Source: Blastococcus sp.
GTDB taxonomy: Bacteria > Actinomycetota > Actinomycetes > Mycobacteriales > Geodermatophilaceae
Assembly (NCBI GenBank): GCA_025963345.1
Contig: JAOPUS010000136.1
Span: forward strand, 1-12,775
Length of the DNA: 12,775 nt
Direction of reading: 5' to 3'
Part shown: positions 6,086 to 12,775 of the stretch, one piece after another
Layout: every line of letters begins with the position of its first letter
Numbering within the stretch: the stretch's first letter is position 1
Program-made: the position numbers and the translations under genes
The notes under the pieces: generated by a model
What the model was told of the DNA's origin: nothing
Databases searched by the model: none
The model's input: the letters and a program-made list of their open reading frames with translations, nothing else

Positions 6086-7236
6086 CAGACCGCACCCGCC
6101 GAGCCGACGTAGCGCCGGCTGAACCGGCCGCCGATCCGGGTGACCAGCTCGTAGTGGATGGTGTCGACGGCGTCGGCCCACTGCTGCGCCGTCGGCTCGC
6201 CGCGGTCCCCCGGGCCCCAGAGGACGACCTCGTCGCCCGGCTCGACGGCGGCGTCGCCCACGTCGAGCACGAACTGGTCCATGCAGACCCGGCCCGCGAT
6301 GGTTCGCTGCGCACCGGCGGCGAGGACGGGTGCCCGGTTGCCGGCGGCCCTGGGGACGCCGTCCGCGTAGCCCACCGGGACGAGGGCAAGCGTCGTCTCG
6401 CGCTCGGTGACGTAGGTGTGGCCGTAGGAGACGCCCGACCCGGCCGGCACCCGCTTGGCCAGGGCGACCGCGGCCCGCACCGTCATCGCCGGGCGCAGCC
6501 CGTGGGCCGCAGGGTCGCCACCGAGAGGGTCCAGCCCGTACAGGGCGACCCCGGGGCGGACGAAGTCGTACCAGGTGTTCGGCAGGGCGATGGTGGCCGC
6601 CGAGTTGGCCAGGTGCAGACGGGCGTCGGTCAGCCCGGCGCCCCGGGCCAGCGCAGCCGCCTCCTCGAAGACCGCCACCTGGGCCGCGATCGAGGGATGG
6701 GTGGGAGCGTCGGCGTAGATCATGTGGCTCCAGAGGCCGATCACCTCGATCTCGCCGTCGGCCTGCGCGCGGGCGGCGGCTGCGACCAGGTCGGGCCATT
6801 CCGCCGGCGTCGCGCCCGCTCGGGAGAGCCCGGTGTCGGCCTTCAGGTGCACCCGGGCCGTACGACCGGTGGCGCGGACCCCGCCCAGCACCTCCTCCAG
6901 TGCCCAGTCGGCGCTCACCGAGACCTCGACGTCGGCGGTGAGGGCCGCGGCGTAGTCGGTACCCGGCCCGTGCAGCCAGGCCAGGAGCGGCGCGGTGATG
7001 CCGGCCGCCCGCAGCGCCAGAGCCTCCTCGAGGACGGCGACCCCGAGGAAGTCCGCGCCGCCGGCGAGCACCGCTCGCGCCGCGGGGACCAGACCGTGGC
7101 CGTAGCCGTCTGCCTTGACCACGGCCATCAGGGGGCGGGCGACCCGCTCGCGGAGCACCGCGGTGTTCGCGGCGATCGCGTCCAGGTCGACGACCACTTC
7201 GGCGCGGAACCGGTCTCGGACGGTTGAGGCTGTCAC
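6085..7236 (-). CDS. alr: Alanine racemase
   Basis: Alr interconverts L- and D-alanine with pyridoxal phosphate, supplying D-Ala for peptidoglycan. The 383-residue product has the PLP-lysine motif VVKADGYGHG (39-48, K41), LKADTGLSRAG (131-141), HLANSAA (208-214), VRPGVALYG (227-235), the second catalytic base Y271 in GVSYGHTY and VCMDQFVLDVG (317-327). The length is normal. The start is GTG 7234-7236, overlapping the nnrD stop as GTGA. A GGAGG lies only one base before it, so translation probably depends on coupling. The frame stays open to 8760, but the extension is a shadow of the upstream gene. The neighbours glmS, glmM and alr together cover cell-wall precursor supply. Confidence 0.97.
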   Translation of the reverse strand: MTASTVRDRFRAEVVVDLDAIAANTAVLRERVARPLMAVVKADGYGHGLVPAARAVLAGGADFLGVAVLEEALALRAAGITAPLLAWLHGPGTDYAAALTADVEVSVSADWALEEVLGGVRATGRTARVHLKADTGLSRAGATPAEWPDLVAAAARAQADGEIEVIGLWSHMIYADAPTHPSIAAQVAVFEEAAALARGAGLTDARLHLANSAATIALPNTWYDFVRPGVALYGLDPLGGDPAAHGLRPAMTVRAAVALAKRVPAGSGVSYGHTYVTERETTLALVPVGYADGVPRAAGNRAPVLAAGAQRTIAGRVCMDQFVLDVGDAAVEPGDEVVLWGPGDRGEPTAQQWADAVDTIHYELVTRIGGRFSRRYVGSAGAV

Positions 7237-8705
7237 GCCTCCGAGTGTCCCAGGCGGCGCGCCGGAACCCCCCGCACCCGGCTGATCGCCTCGGGCAGCC
7301 GCCGGATCAGGTCCCCGGCCACCAGCGGGCCCCGCTCGGCCGCCAGCTGCCCGGCCCGGCCGTGCAGATGGGCCGCCACCGCGCCCGCCAGCGCCGCGTC
7401 CAGGCCGGTGGCCAGCAGCGAACCGGCGATCCCGGCCAGGACGTCGCCGGTGCCGGCGGTGGCCAACCAGGGCGTGCCGGTGGCATTGACGAACGCCGTC
7501 CCCCCGGCGTCCGCGACGACGGTGGCCTCGCCCTTGAGCAGGACGGCGCAGCCGAGATCGGCGGCCAGCCGGCGCGCCGCTCCGATCCGGTCGGGGCCGG
7601 GCTCCGCACCGAACCGGGCGAACTCGCGGTCGTGTGGGGTCAGCAGTGTGGGAGCGCCGCGGCCCCGCACCAGGGACTGGTCCGCGGCGAGCATCGTCAG
7701 CGCGTCGGCGTCGACGACCACCGACAGGTCGGTGCCGAGCACCTCGGCCAGCACGCTCCGGGCGTCGTCGTCGGTGCCCATGCCGGGACCGACCACCCAC
7801 GACTGGACGCGGCCGGCGTCCCGCGGCCGGCGGTCGGTGACGATGGCCTCCGGCCAGGCCGCGCGGACGCCGTCCGCAGCCGTGCCGGCGTAGCGGACCA
7901 GGCCGGGCCTGGTGCGCAGCGCGGCCCCGGTGCAGAGCACGGCGGCGCCGGGATAGGTCACCGAGCCGGCGACGACGCCGACCACGCCCTGCGAGTACTT
8001 GTCGTCGGAGGCGGACGGCGGTGCGAGCCGCGCGGCCACGTCGGCGTCGGTGAGCCGGAAGGCGGTGGCGGCCGGCAGGTACGGGTCGATGCCGATGTCG
8101 ATCAGGTGGATCTCCCCGGCGTATCCCCGTCCCTCCCCCACGACCAGGCCGCGCTTCACCGCCCCGAAGGTCACCGTGTGCGTCGCCGGGAAGGCTGCTC
8201 CCTCGACGACGCCCGTGTCGGCGTCGACGCCGCTGGGGACGTCGACGGCGACGGTGAGCGCCGCGGCCTCGCCGGCCAGCCGGGCGAGTTCCGCGGCGTC
8301 GGCGCGAAGGCCGCCCCGGCCGCCGATGCCCAGCATCCCGTCGAGCACCAGGTCGGCCCGGCTGATGGCCACTGTGGCGCCGTCGGTACCGGCGGCCAGC
8401 CCCCGCCCTCCGGCCCCGAGCAGGGCGGTCAGGCCGGCGGCGTGGGCCCGGTCGGGATCGAGCAGGACGGCGCTGACACGGGCACCACGGCGCGCCAGGT
8501 AGGCGCCGGCGAAGAGGGCGTCGCCGCCGTTGTTGCCGGTGCCGACGAGCAGCACGATGCGCCGTCCGTACACCGCGCCGAGCAGCCGCAGGCACACGGT
8601 GGCCAGCCCGGTGGCGGCCCGCTGCATCAGCGCGCCCTCGGGGGTGGTGGCGAGGACCGACGTCTCGGCCGCCCGGATCTCCGCGACCGTGAAAAGCCCG
8701 ATCAT
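7233..8705 (-). CDS. nnrD: Bifunctional NAD(P)H-hydrate epimerase / ADP-dependent (S)-NAD(P)H-hydrate dehydratase
   Basis: The 490-residue fusion repairs NAD(P)HX, the hydrated damaged form of NAD(P)H. The N-terminal half (about 1-220) is the epimerase (NnrE, YjeF_N), with GTGNNGGDA (55-63) and VDVPSGVDADTG (154-165). The C-terminal half (about 230-480) is the ribokinase-like dehydratase (NnrD), with DKYSQGVVGVVAGS (235-248), GPGMG (306-310), VDADAL (331-336), LTPHDREF (355-362), LLKGEATVV (389-397) and TAGTGDVLAGIAGSLLATG (416-434). Both halves look intact. The start ATG 8703-8705 has a perfect AGGAGG four bases upstream and overlaps the acpS stop as ATGA. Its stop overlaps the alr start. 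Fusion of the two activities is the usual bacterial form. Confidence 0.96.
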   Translation of the reverse strand: MIGLFTVAEIRAAETSVLATTPEGALMQRAATGLATVCLRLLGAVYGRRIVLLVGTGNNGGDALFAGAYLARRGARVSAVLLDPDRAHAAGLTALLGAGGRGLAAGTDGATVAISRADLVLDGMLGIGGRGGLRADAAELARLAGEAAALTVAVDVPSGVDADTGVVEGAAFPATHTVTFGAVKRGLVVGEGRGYAGEIHLIDIGIDPYLPAATAFRLTDADVAARLAPPSASDDKYSQGVVGVVAGSVTYPGAAVLCTGAALRTRPGLVRYAGTAADGVRAAWPEAIVTDRRPRDAGRVQSWVVGPGMGTDDDARSVLAEVLGTDLSVVVDADALTMLAADQSLVRGRGAPTLLTPHDREFARFGAEPGPDRIGAARRLAADLGCAVLLKGEATVVADAGGTAFVNATGTPWLATAGTGDVLAGIAGSLLATGLDAALAGAVAAHLHGRAGQLAAERGPLVAGDLIRRLPEAISRVRGVPARRLGHSEA

Positions 8706-9091
8706 GAGCCCTCCTCGCGCAGGAATCCCTCCGCCACCACCACGGCGGAGGCGATGCCACCGTCGTGGCTGAGCGAGACGTGCCACGAGGAGACGCCGAG
8801 CTGGGCGGCCCGGCCGGCCACCGATCCGCGGACCTCGAGGTGCGGGCGACCGTGCTCGCCGACGGTCACCTCGGCGTCGTGCCAGTGCAGGTCACCGGGG
8901 GCGCCGAGGGCCTTGGCCAACGCCTCCTTGGCCGCGAACCGGGCCGCGAGCGACTCGCCGGTGCGCGGGGCGCCCGAGGGGGTCTGCTGCTCGGCGGCGG
9001 TGAACAGCCGGTCGCGCAGACCTGGAGTGCGGGTGAGCGACTCGGCGAACCGCTCGACCGGCACGACGTCGATCCCGATCCCGATGATCAC
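8702..9091 (-). CDS. acpS: Holo-[acyl-carrier-protein] synthase AcpS
   Basis: AcpS moves the 4'-phosphopantetheine arm from coenzyme A to the serine of acyl carrier protein, activating fatty acid synthesis. The 129-residue product starts IIGIGIDVVPVERF with the Mg-binding D8, followed by ARFAAKEALAKALG (50-63, E56) and WHVSLSHDGGIASAVVVAE (103-121). This is the standard AcpS layout. The start is GTG 9089-9091; there is no clear Shine-Dalgarno. A weak CAGACT lies six bases upstream and could serve as a -10, but read-through from glmS, 29 bases away in the same direction, is at least as likely. Its stop overlaps the next gene by 4 bases. Confidence 0.96.
   Translation of the reverse strand: MIIGIGIDVVPVERFAESLTRTPGLRDRLFTAAEQQTPSGAPRTGESLAARFAAKEALAKALGAPGDLHWHDAEVTVGEHGRPHLEVRGSVAGRAAQLGVSSWHVSLSHDGGIASAVVVAEGFLREEGS
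8710..8715 (-). promoter_or_regulatory. Shine-Dalgarno site of the nnrE/nnrD fusion gene
   Basis: The minus strand reads AGGAGG four bases before ATG 8705, inside the 3' end of acpS. It fixes the start of the fusion gene and is the strongest ribosome binding site noticed in the window. Confidence 0.7.
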
Positions 9092-9120
9092 GGGCCCAGT
9101 CTGCCGTGCCTGCGAACTAC

Positions 9121-10983
9121 CTACTCGACGGTGACGCTCTTCGCCAGGTTCCGCGGCTGGTCCACGTCCAACCCGCGCGTGGCGGCGATCTCGCAGGCGA
9201 GCACCTGCAGCGGCACGGTGGTGACGACCGGCGCCAGCAGCGTGGGCGTCCGCGGGACACGGATCAGGTGGTCGGCGTACGGGACGACGTCCTCGTCGCC
9301 CTCCTCCGCGATCACGATCGTGCGGGCGCCGCGGGCACGGACCTCCTGGATGTTGGAGACGACCTTGCCGTGCACCGACTCCCGACTGCGCGGCGAGGGG
9401 ACGATGACGATGACCGGCGTGCCCTGGTCGACGACCGCGATCGGGCCGTGCTTGAGCTCCCCTGCCGCGAAGCCCTCGGCGTGGATGTAGGCCAGCTCCT
9501 TGAGCTTGAGCGCCCCCTCGAGGGCCACCGGGTAACCGACGTGGCGGCCGAGGAACAGGATCGTGTCCGCGTCGGCCAGTGACCGGGCCAGCTCACGGAC
9601 CGGCTCCATGGCGGCGAGCACCTCGGCGACGGCCTCCGGGAGGCGGCGGAGGTCGTCGACGACGGCCGACACCTCGTCCTCGTACTTCACGCCGCGGACC
9701 TGGGCGAGGAACAGCCCCACGAGGTAACAGGCGACCAACTGCGTGAGGAAGCCCTTGGTGGAGGCGACAGCGACCTCGGGCCCGGCGTGCGTGTAGAGCA
9801 CGGCGTCGGACTCGCGCGGGATCGTGGAGCCGTTGGCGTTGCAGATGGCCAGCACCCGGGCCTTCTGATCCTTGGCGTGGCGCAGCGCCATCAGCGTGTC
9901 CATCGTCTCGCCGGACTGGCTGATGACGACGACCAGCGTGGAGCGGTCGAGGACCGGGTCGCGGTAACGGAACTCGCTGGCCAGCTCCACCTCGACGGGG
10001 ATGCGGGTCCAGTGCTCGATGGCGTACTTGGCGATCATCCCGGCGTGGAAGGCGGTTCCGCAAGCGACGACGAAGATCTTGTCGATGTCGCGCAGTTCCT
10101 GGTCCGACAGTCGCACCTCGTCCAGCACCAGCTCCCCCTGGGAGCCCAGCCGGCCGAGCAGGGTGTCCGCGATCGCCTGTGGCTGCTCGGCGATCTCCTT
10201 GAGCATGAACCAGTCGTAGCCGCCCTTCTCGGCGGCGGCGGCGTCCCAGTCGACCGTGTAGGCCTTGGGCTCGACCGCCGCTCCGAAGAAGTCGGTGACG
10301 GTGAGGCCACGATGCCGGTCGATCTCCACGACCTGGTCCTGGCCGAGCTCGCGGGCCTCCCGCGTGTGCGCGATGAACGCGGCGACGTCGGAGCCCAGGA
10401 AGTACTCGCCGTCGCCGACGCCGACCACCAGGGGGCTGCTGCGCCGGGCAGCGACGAGCGTGTCCGGCTCGGTCGCGGCGGTGGCGACGAGGGTGAAGGC
10501 GCCCTCCAGGCGGCGGGAGATCACGCGCATCGCCTCGGCGAGCCGGCCGGGACCCTCCGGTGTATCGGCGTACGCCGCGGCCAGCAGGTGCGCAGCGACC
10601 TCGGTGTCGGTCTCGGAGCGGAACTCGACGCCCTGGGCCTCGCACTCGGCGCGCAGGGCCGCGAAGTTCTCGATGATCCCGTTGTGGATGACGGCGACCG
10701 AACCGTCCGCGGACACGTGCGGGTGCGCGTTGCGGTCGGTGGGCCCGCCGTGGGTGGCCCAGCGGGTGTGGCCGATCCCGACGGTGGCCGCGGGCAGGGG
10801 ATGCTCGGCGAGCACCTTCTCCAGGTTGGCCAGCTTCCCGGCCTTCTTCACCGAGCTCAGCAGGCCGTCAGCGACGACCGCGATGCCCGCCGAGTCGTAC
10901 CCCCGGTACTCGAGCCGGCGCAGCCCTTCCAGGATGACGTCCCGCGCGTCCTGTGGACCGACGTAACCCACGATGCCGCACAT
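9121..10983 (-). CDS. glmS: Glutamine--fructose-6-phosphate aminotransferase (isomerizing)
   Basis: GlmS converts fructose-6-phosphate and glutamine into glucosamine-6-phosphate, the first step to UDP-GlcNAc. The 620-residue protein has the N-terminal nucleophile Cys (MCGIVGYVG), HTRWATHG (72-79) and NGIIENF (101-107) of the glutaminase domain. It has two SIS domains with ACGTAFHAG (307-315), SQSGET (355-360) and ASTKGFLTQ, then ELKHGPIA. It ends with PRNLAKSVTVE, where K615 is the expected Schiff-base lysine. The start ATG 10981-10983 is fixed by the required Cys. There is no Shine-Dalgarno; a TACTCT hexamer lies seven bases upstream. It lies downstream of glmM, whose product acts next in the pathway. 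I see no glmS ribozyme in the 132-base leader, which is too short for one and contains direct repeats instead. Confidence 0.98.
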   Translation of the reverse strand: MCGIVGYVGPQDARDVILEGLRRLEYRGYDSAGIAVVADGLLSSVKKAGKLANLEKVLAEHPLPAATVGIGHTRWATHGGPTDRNAHPHVSADGSVAVIHNGIIENFAALRAECEAQGVEFRSETDTEVAAHLLAAAYADTPEGPGRLAEAMRVISRRLEGAFTLVATAATEPDTLVAARRSSPLVVGVGDGEYFLGSDVAAFIAHTREARELGQDQVVEIDRHRGLTVTDFFGAAVEPKAYTVDWDAAAAEKGGYDWFMLKEIAEQPQAIADTLLGRLGSQGELVLDEVRLSDQELRDIDKIFVVACGTAFHAGMIAKYAIEHWTRIPVEVELASEFRYRDPVLDRSTLVVVISQSGETMDTLMALRHAKDQKARVLAICNANGSTIPRESDAVLYTHAGPEVAVASTKGFLTQLVACYLVGLFLAQVRGVKYEDEVSAVVDDLRRLPEAVAEVLAAMEPVRELARSLADADTILFLGRHVGYPVALEGALKLKELAYIHAEGFAAGELKHGPIAVVDQGTPVIVIVPSPRSRESVHGKVVSNIQEVRARGARTIVIAEEGDEDVVPYADHLIRVPRTPTLLAPVVTTVPLQVLACEIAATRGLDVDQPRNLAKSVTVE

Positions 10984-10990
10984 TGCACCG

Positions 10991-10996
10991 AGAGTA
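10991..10996 (-). promoter_or_regulatory. Candidate -10 element for glmS
   Basis: The minus strand reads TACTCT (fits TAnnnT) with seven bases to the ATG at 10983. This places transcription start at the initiator codon, in line with the absence of a Shine-Dalgarno. The position expected for the -35 falls inside the nearest direct repeat copy and does not resemble TTGACA. Confidence 0.4.
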
Positions 10997-11002
10997 CCTG
11001 CG

Positions 11003-11056
11003 ATGACACGGTCGCCCTCCGGACGACACCGCGGTCATGACACGGTCGCCCTCCGG
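11003..11056. repeat. 20-base direct repeat upstream of glmS
   Basis: ATGACACGGTCGCCCTCCGG occurs perfectly at 11003-11022 and 11037-11056, 34 bases apart. The 14-base spacer contains ACGACACCGCGGTC, which resembles the start of the repeat. Two 8-base palindromes, ACCGCGGT (11028-11035) and GTCATGAC (11034-11041), sit at the junction. A further CGTTGAG is repeated at 11057-11063 and 11065-11071. The element lies between glmM and glmS, just upstream of the candidate -10. It may bind a regulator or belong to a dispersed intergenic repeat; neither can be decided here. Confidence 0.75.
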
Positions 11057-11068
11057 CGTTGAGCCGTT

Positions 11069-11103
11069 GAGTCCCTCTTCGCGGGACCCTTCGGGCCCGA
11101 CTC
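11069..11103 (-). terminator. Possible terminator after glmM
   Basis: Starting 12 bases past the glmM stop, outer arms GAGTC (11069-11073) and GACTC (11099-11103) pair perfectly. Inside, 11082-11099 forms a G+C stem (CGGG/CCCG and CCC/GGG, a bulged A, a three-base loop); its last base overlaps the outer arm, so the two may compete. There is no T-run. It could end the rpsI-glmM transcript or only slow it. Confidence 0.4.
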
Positions 11104-11115
11104 GTCAGGACAGGG

Positions 11116-12459
11116 CTACTTGACCGCGGCGACGACCTCGGCCAGGCGGGCGGCGACATCGTCGGCCTGTTCCTGAGTGGGTGCCTCGACCATCACGCGC
11201 ACGAGCTGCTCAGTACCCGACGGGCGCAGCAGCACCCGCCCGGCGTCCCCGAGCTCCTCCTCGACGGCGTTGACGGCCTCGGCGACCTCGTCGTTCTCCA
11301 CGACGGCCAGCCGGTCGGTCACGGGCACGTTGACGAGCACCTGCGGCAGCCGATGGACGACCGCGGCGAGCTCCGCCAGGGAGGCGCCGGTGGCGCTCAT
11401 CCGCGACATCAACGCCAGCCCGGTGAGCAGCCCGTCGCCGGTCGTGGCGTGGTCGAGGAAGACCAGGTGGCCGCTCTGCTCACCGCCCAGGCTCAGGCCA
11501 CGGGCGCGCAGGGCTTCCAGCACATAGCGGTCACCGACGGCGGTGGTGTGCACGGCGATCCCCGCGTCGCGCATCGTGTGGTGGAAACCGAGGTTGCTCA
11601 TCACGGTCGCGACCACGGTGTTCTGCGCCAGCTCCCCGCGCTCGTGCAGCGCCAGCGCGCACATGGCCAGGATCGCGTCGCCGTCGACGAGCTCACCCTC
11701 GGCGGTGACGGCCAGGCACCGGTCGGCGTCGCCGTCGTGGGCGATGCCGAGGTCGGCGCCCTGCTTCCGCACCGCCTCGATCAGCGGGCCGAGGTGGGTG
11801 GAACCGATCCCGTCGTTGATGTTCCAGCCGTCGGGTGCGCACCCGATCGCGTGCACCGTGGCACCGGCGCGGCGGTAGACCTCGGGCGCGATCGTGGCGG
11901 CGGCCCCGTGCGCGCCGTCGACGACGACTGACAACCCGGTCAGCGGCCGGTCGACGGTGGACAGGAGATGGGCGACGTAGTCGTCGGCGGCATCGGGGAG
12001 ATCGCGGACCCGGCCCACACCGGCACCGGTCGGCCGGTGGTCGGCGGGGGTACCGCTCATTACGGTGCGCTCGATGGCGGCCTCGACCGCGTCGGGCAGC
12101 TTGTGGCCACCACGGCTGAAGAGCTTGATGCCGTTGTCGGGCATCGGGTTGTGACTGGCCGAGATCATGACGCCGAGATCGGCGTCGGTCCGGGCGGTCA
12201 GGTAGGCCAGCGCGGGCGTCGGGAGGACGCCGGCGCGCAGGACCTCGGCGCCGGCGCTGGTCAGCCCGGCGACCACCGCGGCCTCGAGCATCTCCCCGCT
12301 GGCGCGGGGGTCACGGCCGACGACCGCGACGGGACGCTGAGTCCCGTCGCGGTCGGCGAGGCCACCGGCAGCGGCGCGCGCCACCGAGAGGGCCAACTCC
12401 GGCGTGAGGTCGGCATTGGCCCGACCCCGGACGCCGTCGGTCCCGAATAGGCGACCCAA
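11116..12459 (-). CDS. glmM: Phosphoglucosamine mutase
   Basis: GlmM converts glucosamine-6-phosphate to glucosamine-1-phosphate for UDP-GlcNAc synthesis. The 447-residue protein starts MGRLFGTDGVRG, the family N-terminus. It has the phosphoserine loop ISASHNP (99-105, S102), the metal loop DGDADR (242-247), the sugar-binding GGEQSGH (325-331) and the phosphate-binding RPSGTEQ (412-418). The length is normal. The start is TTG 12457-12459, chosen because the conserved N-terminus begins there and no ATG or GTG lies between it and the rpsI stop 11 bases upstream. No Shine-Dalgarno is apparent, so translation probably relies on ribosomes finishing rpsI. Placement after rpsI is common in actinobacteria. 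Confidence 0.97.
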   Translation of the reverse strand: MGRLFGTDGVRGRANADLTPELALSVARAAAGGLADRDGTQRPVAVVGRDPRASGEMLEAAVVAGLTSAGAEVLRAGVLPTPALAYLTARTDADLGVMISASHNPMPDNGIKLFSRGGHKLPDAVEAAIERTVMSGTPADHRPTGAGVGRVRDLPDAADDYVAHLLSTVDRPLTGLSVVVDGAHGAAATIAPEVYRRAGATVHAIGCAPDGWNINDGIGSTHLGPLIEAVRKQGADLGIAHDGDADRCLAVTAEGELVDGDAILAMCALALHERGELAQNTVVATVMSNLGFHHTMRDAGIAVHTTAVGDRYVLEALRARGLSLGGEQSGHLVFLDHATTGDGLLTGLALMSRMSATGASLAELAAVVHRLPQVLVNVPVTDRLAVVENDEVAEAVNAVEEELGDAGRVLLRPSGTEQLVRVMVEAPTQEQADDVAARLAEVVAAVK

Positions 12460-12470
12460 CGACGTGCGGG

Positions 12471-12775
12471 TCAGCGCTTGGAGTACTGGGGAGCCTTGCG
12501 GGCCTTCTTGAGCCCGTACTTCTTGCGTTCGATGACGCGGGGGTCCCGAGTGAGGAAGCCGGCCTTCTTCAGCACCGGACGGTCGTCGGGCTCGATCTCG
12601 ATGAGCGCCCGGGCGATGCCCAACCGCAGCGCACCGGCCTGGCCGGACACACCGCCACCGTGGAGCAGCCCCACGACGTCGTACTGCTCGGCCTTCTCCA
12701 GGATCACGAACGGCTCACGGATGAGCTGCTGGTGCACCTTGTTCGGGAAGTAGTCCTCGATGGTGCGGCCGTTGA
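12471..12775 (-). CDS. rpsI: 30S ribosomal protein S9 (5' partial)
   Basis: The frame runs to the right edge of the window, so the N-terminal part of S9 is missing. The visible ~101 residues run from NGRTIEDYFPNK through LLHGGGVSGQAGALRLGIARAL to the basic C-terminal tail GLKKARKAPQYSKR, the S9 end that reaches the ribosomal P-site tRNA. The stop is TGA 12471-12473, 11 bases before glmM. The gene is expected to follow rplM (L13), which would lie beyond the window. Confidence 0.97.
   Translation of the reverse strand, partial: NGRTIEDYFPNKVHQQLIREPFVILEKAEQYDVVGLLHGGGVSGQAGALRLGIARALIEIEPDDRPVLKKAGFLTRDPRVIERKKYGLKKARKAPQYSKR

Noticed and set aside
4895..6799. Upstream extension of the hydrolase frame
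   Set aside because: The 5' part overlaps alr in another frame and has no recognisable protein features; the ATG at 6085 coupled to the alr stop is a better start.
6085..8760. Very long minus-strand open frame upstream of alr
   Set aside because: Only 6085-7236 matches alanine racemase. The rest is Arg/Gly/Ala-rich sequence out of frame with the well-supported nnrE/nnrD gene, a usual effect of high G+C.
7224..9134. Long plus-strand open frame opposite nnrD and acpS
   Set aside because: It mirrors confirmed minus-strand genes, has biased low-complexity composition and shows no family motif. Similar mirrors at 159-1283, 3728-4894 and 9787-11040 were dropped for the same reason, apart from the decayed-gene pieces after 4377.
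11003..11056. CRISPR-like repeat pair
   Set aside because: There are only two copies, the spacing is 14 bases, and no cas genes are nearby. A regulatory or dispersed repeat fits better.
10984..11115. glmS ribozyme
   Set aside because: The leader is only 132 bases, shows no ribozyme-like layout, and the class is known from Bacillota; direct repeats occupy most of it.

Overview
The window is about 73% G+C by eye. It carries a dense block of housekeeping genes from a high-GC actinobacterium. The gene order (rpsI, glmM, glmS, acpS, NAD(P)HX repair, alr, alpha/beta hydrolase, tsaE, tsaB, rimI, tsaD), the GTG/TTG starts and the protein sequences all fit Actinomycetota. A decayed gene resembling the TIGR04222 group and a THUMP-like methyltransferase make Geodermatophilaceae (Blastococcus, Geodermatophilus or Modestobacter type) my best guess. 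That is an inference from remembered family features, not a search result.

Layout, left to right. Bases 1-858 (+) hold the 3' part of a SAM-dependent methyltransferase with a C-terminal THUMP-like domain. It converges on the rest of the cluster through a short inverted repeat that spans both stop codons. Every other intact gene is on the minus strand, so transcription runs from high to low coordinates: rpsI (partial), glmM, a 132-base gap, glmS, acpS, nnrE/nnrD fusion, alr, alpha/beta hydrolase, a 624-base gap containing a frameshifted gene remnant on the plus strand, family-4 uracil-DNA glycosylase, tsaE, a 100-base gap, tsaB, rimI and tsaD.

Functional groups. GlmS and GlmM make glucosamine-6-phosphate and glucosamine-1-phosphate for UDP-GlcNAc and peptidoglycan, and Alr supplies D-alanine for the same wall. 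AcpS activates acyl carrier protein and the NnrE/NnrD fusion repairs hydrated NAD(P)H. TsaB, TsaD and TsaE form the second step of tRNA t6A37 synthesis, with RimI between tsaB and tsaD. Stop/start overlaps of 1, 4 or 8 bases join acpS-nnrD-alr-hydrolase, udg-tsaE and tsaB-rimI-tsaD. This suggests at least three co-translated blocks, plus a ribosomal-protein/glmM unit at the right edge.

The region is mostly ordinary. The parts not explained by standard housekeeping are the decayed TIGR04222-like gene at 4377-4894, a 20-base direct repeat with nested palindromes in front of glmS, three -10-like hexamers placed for leaderless transcription (udg, tsaB, glmS), an acidic insert in RimI, and the coupling of a uracil-DNA glycosylase to tsaE. 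I saw no CRISPR array, tRNA, rRNA, transposase, prophage gene or defence system.
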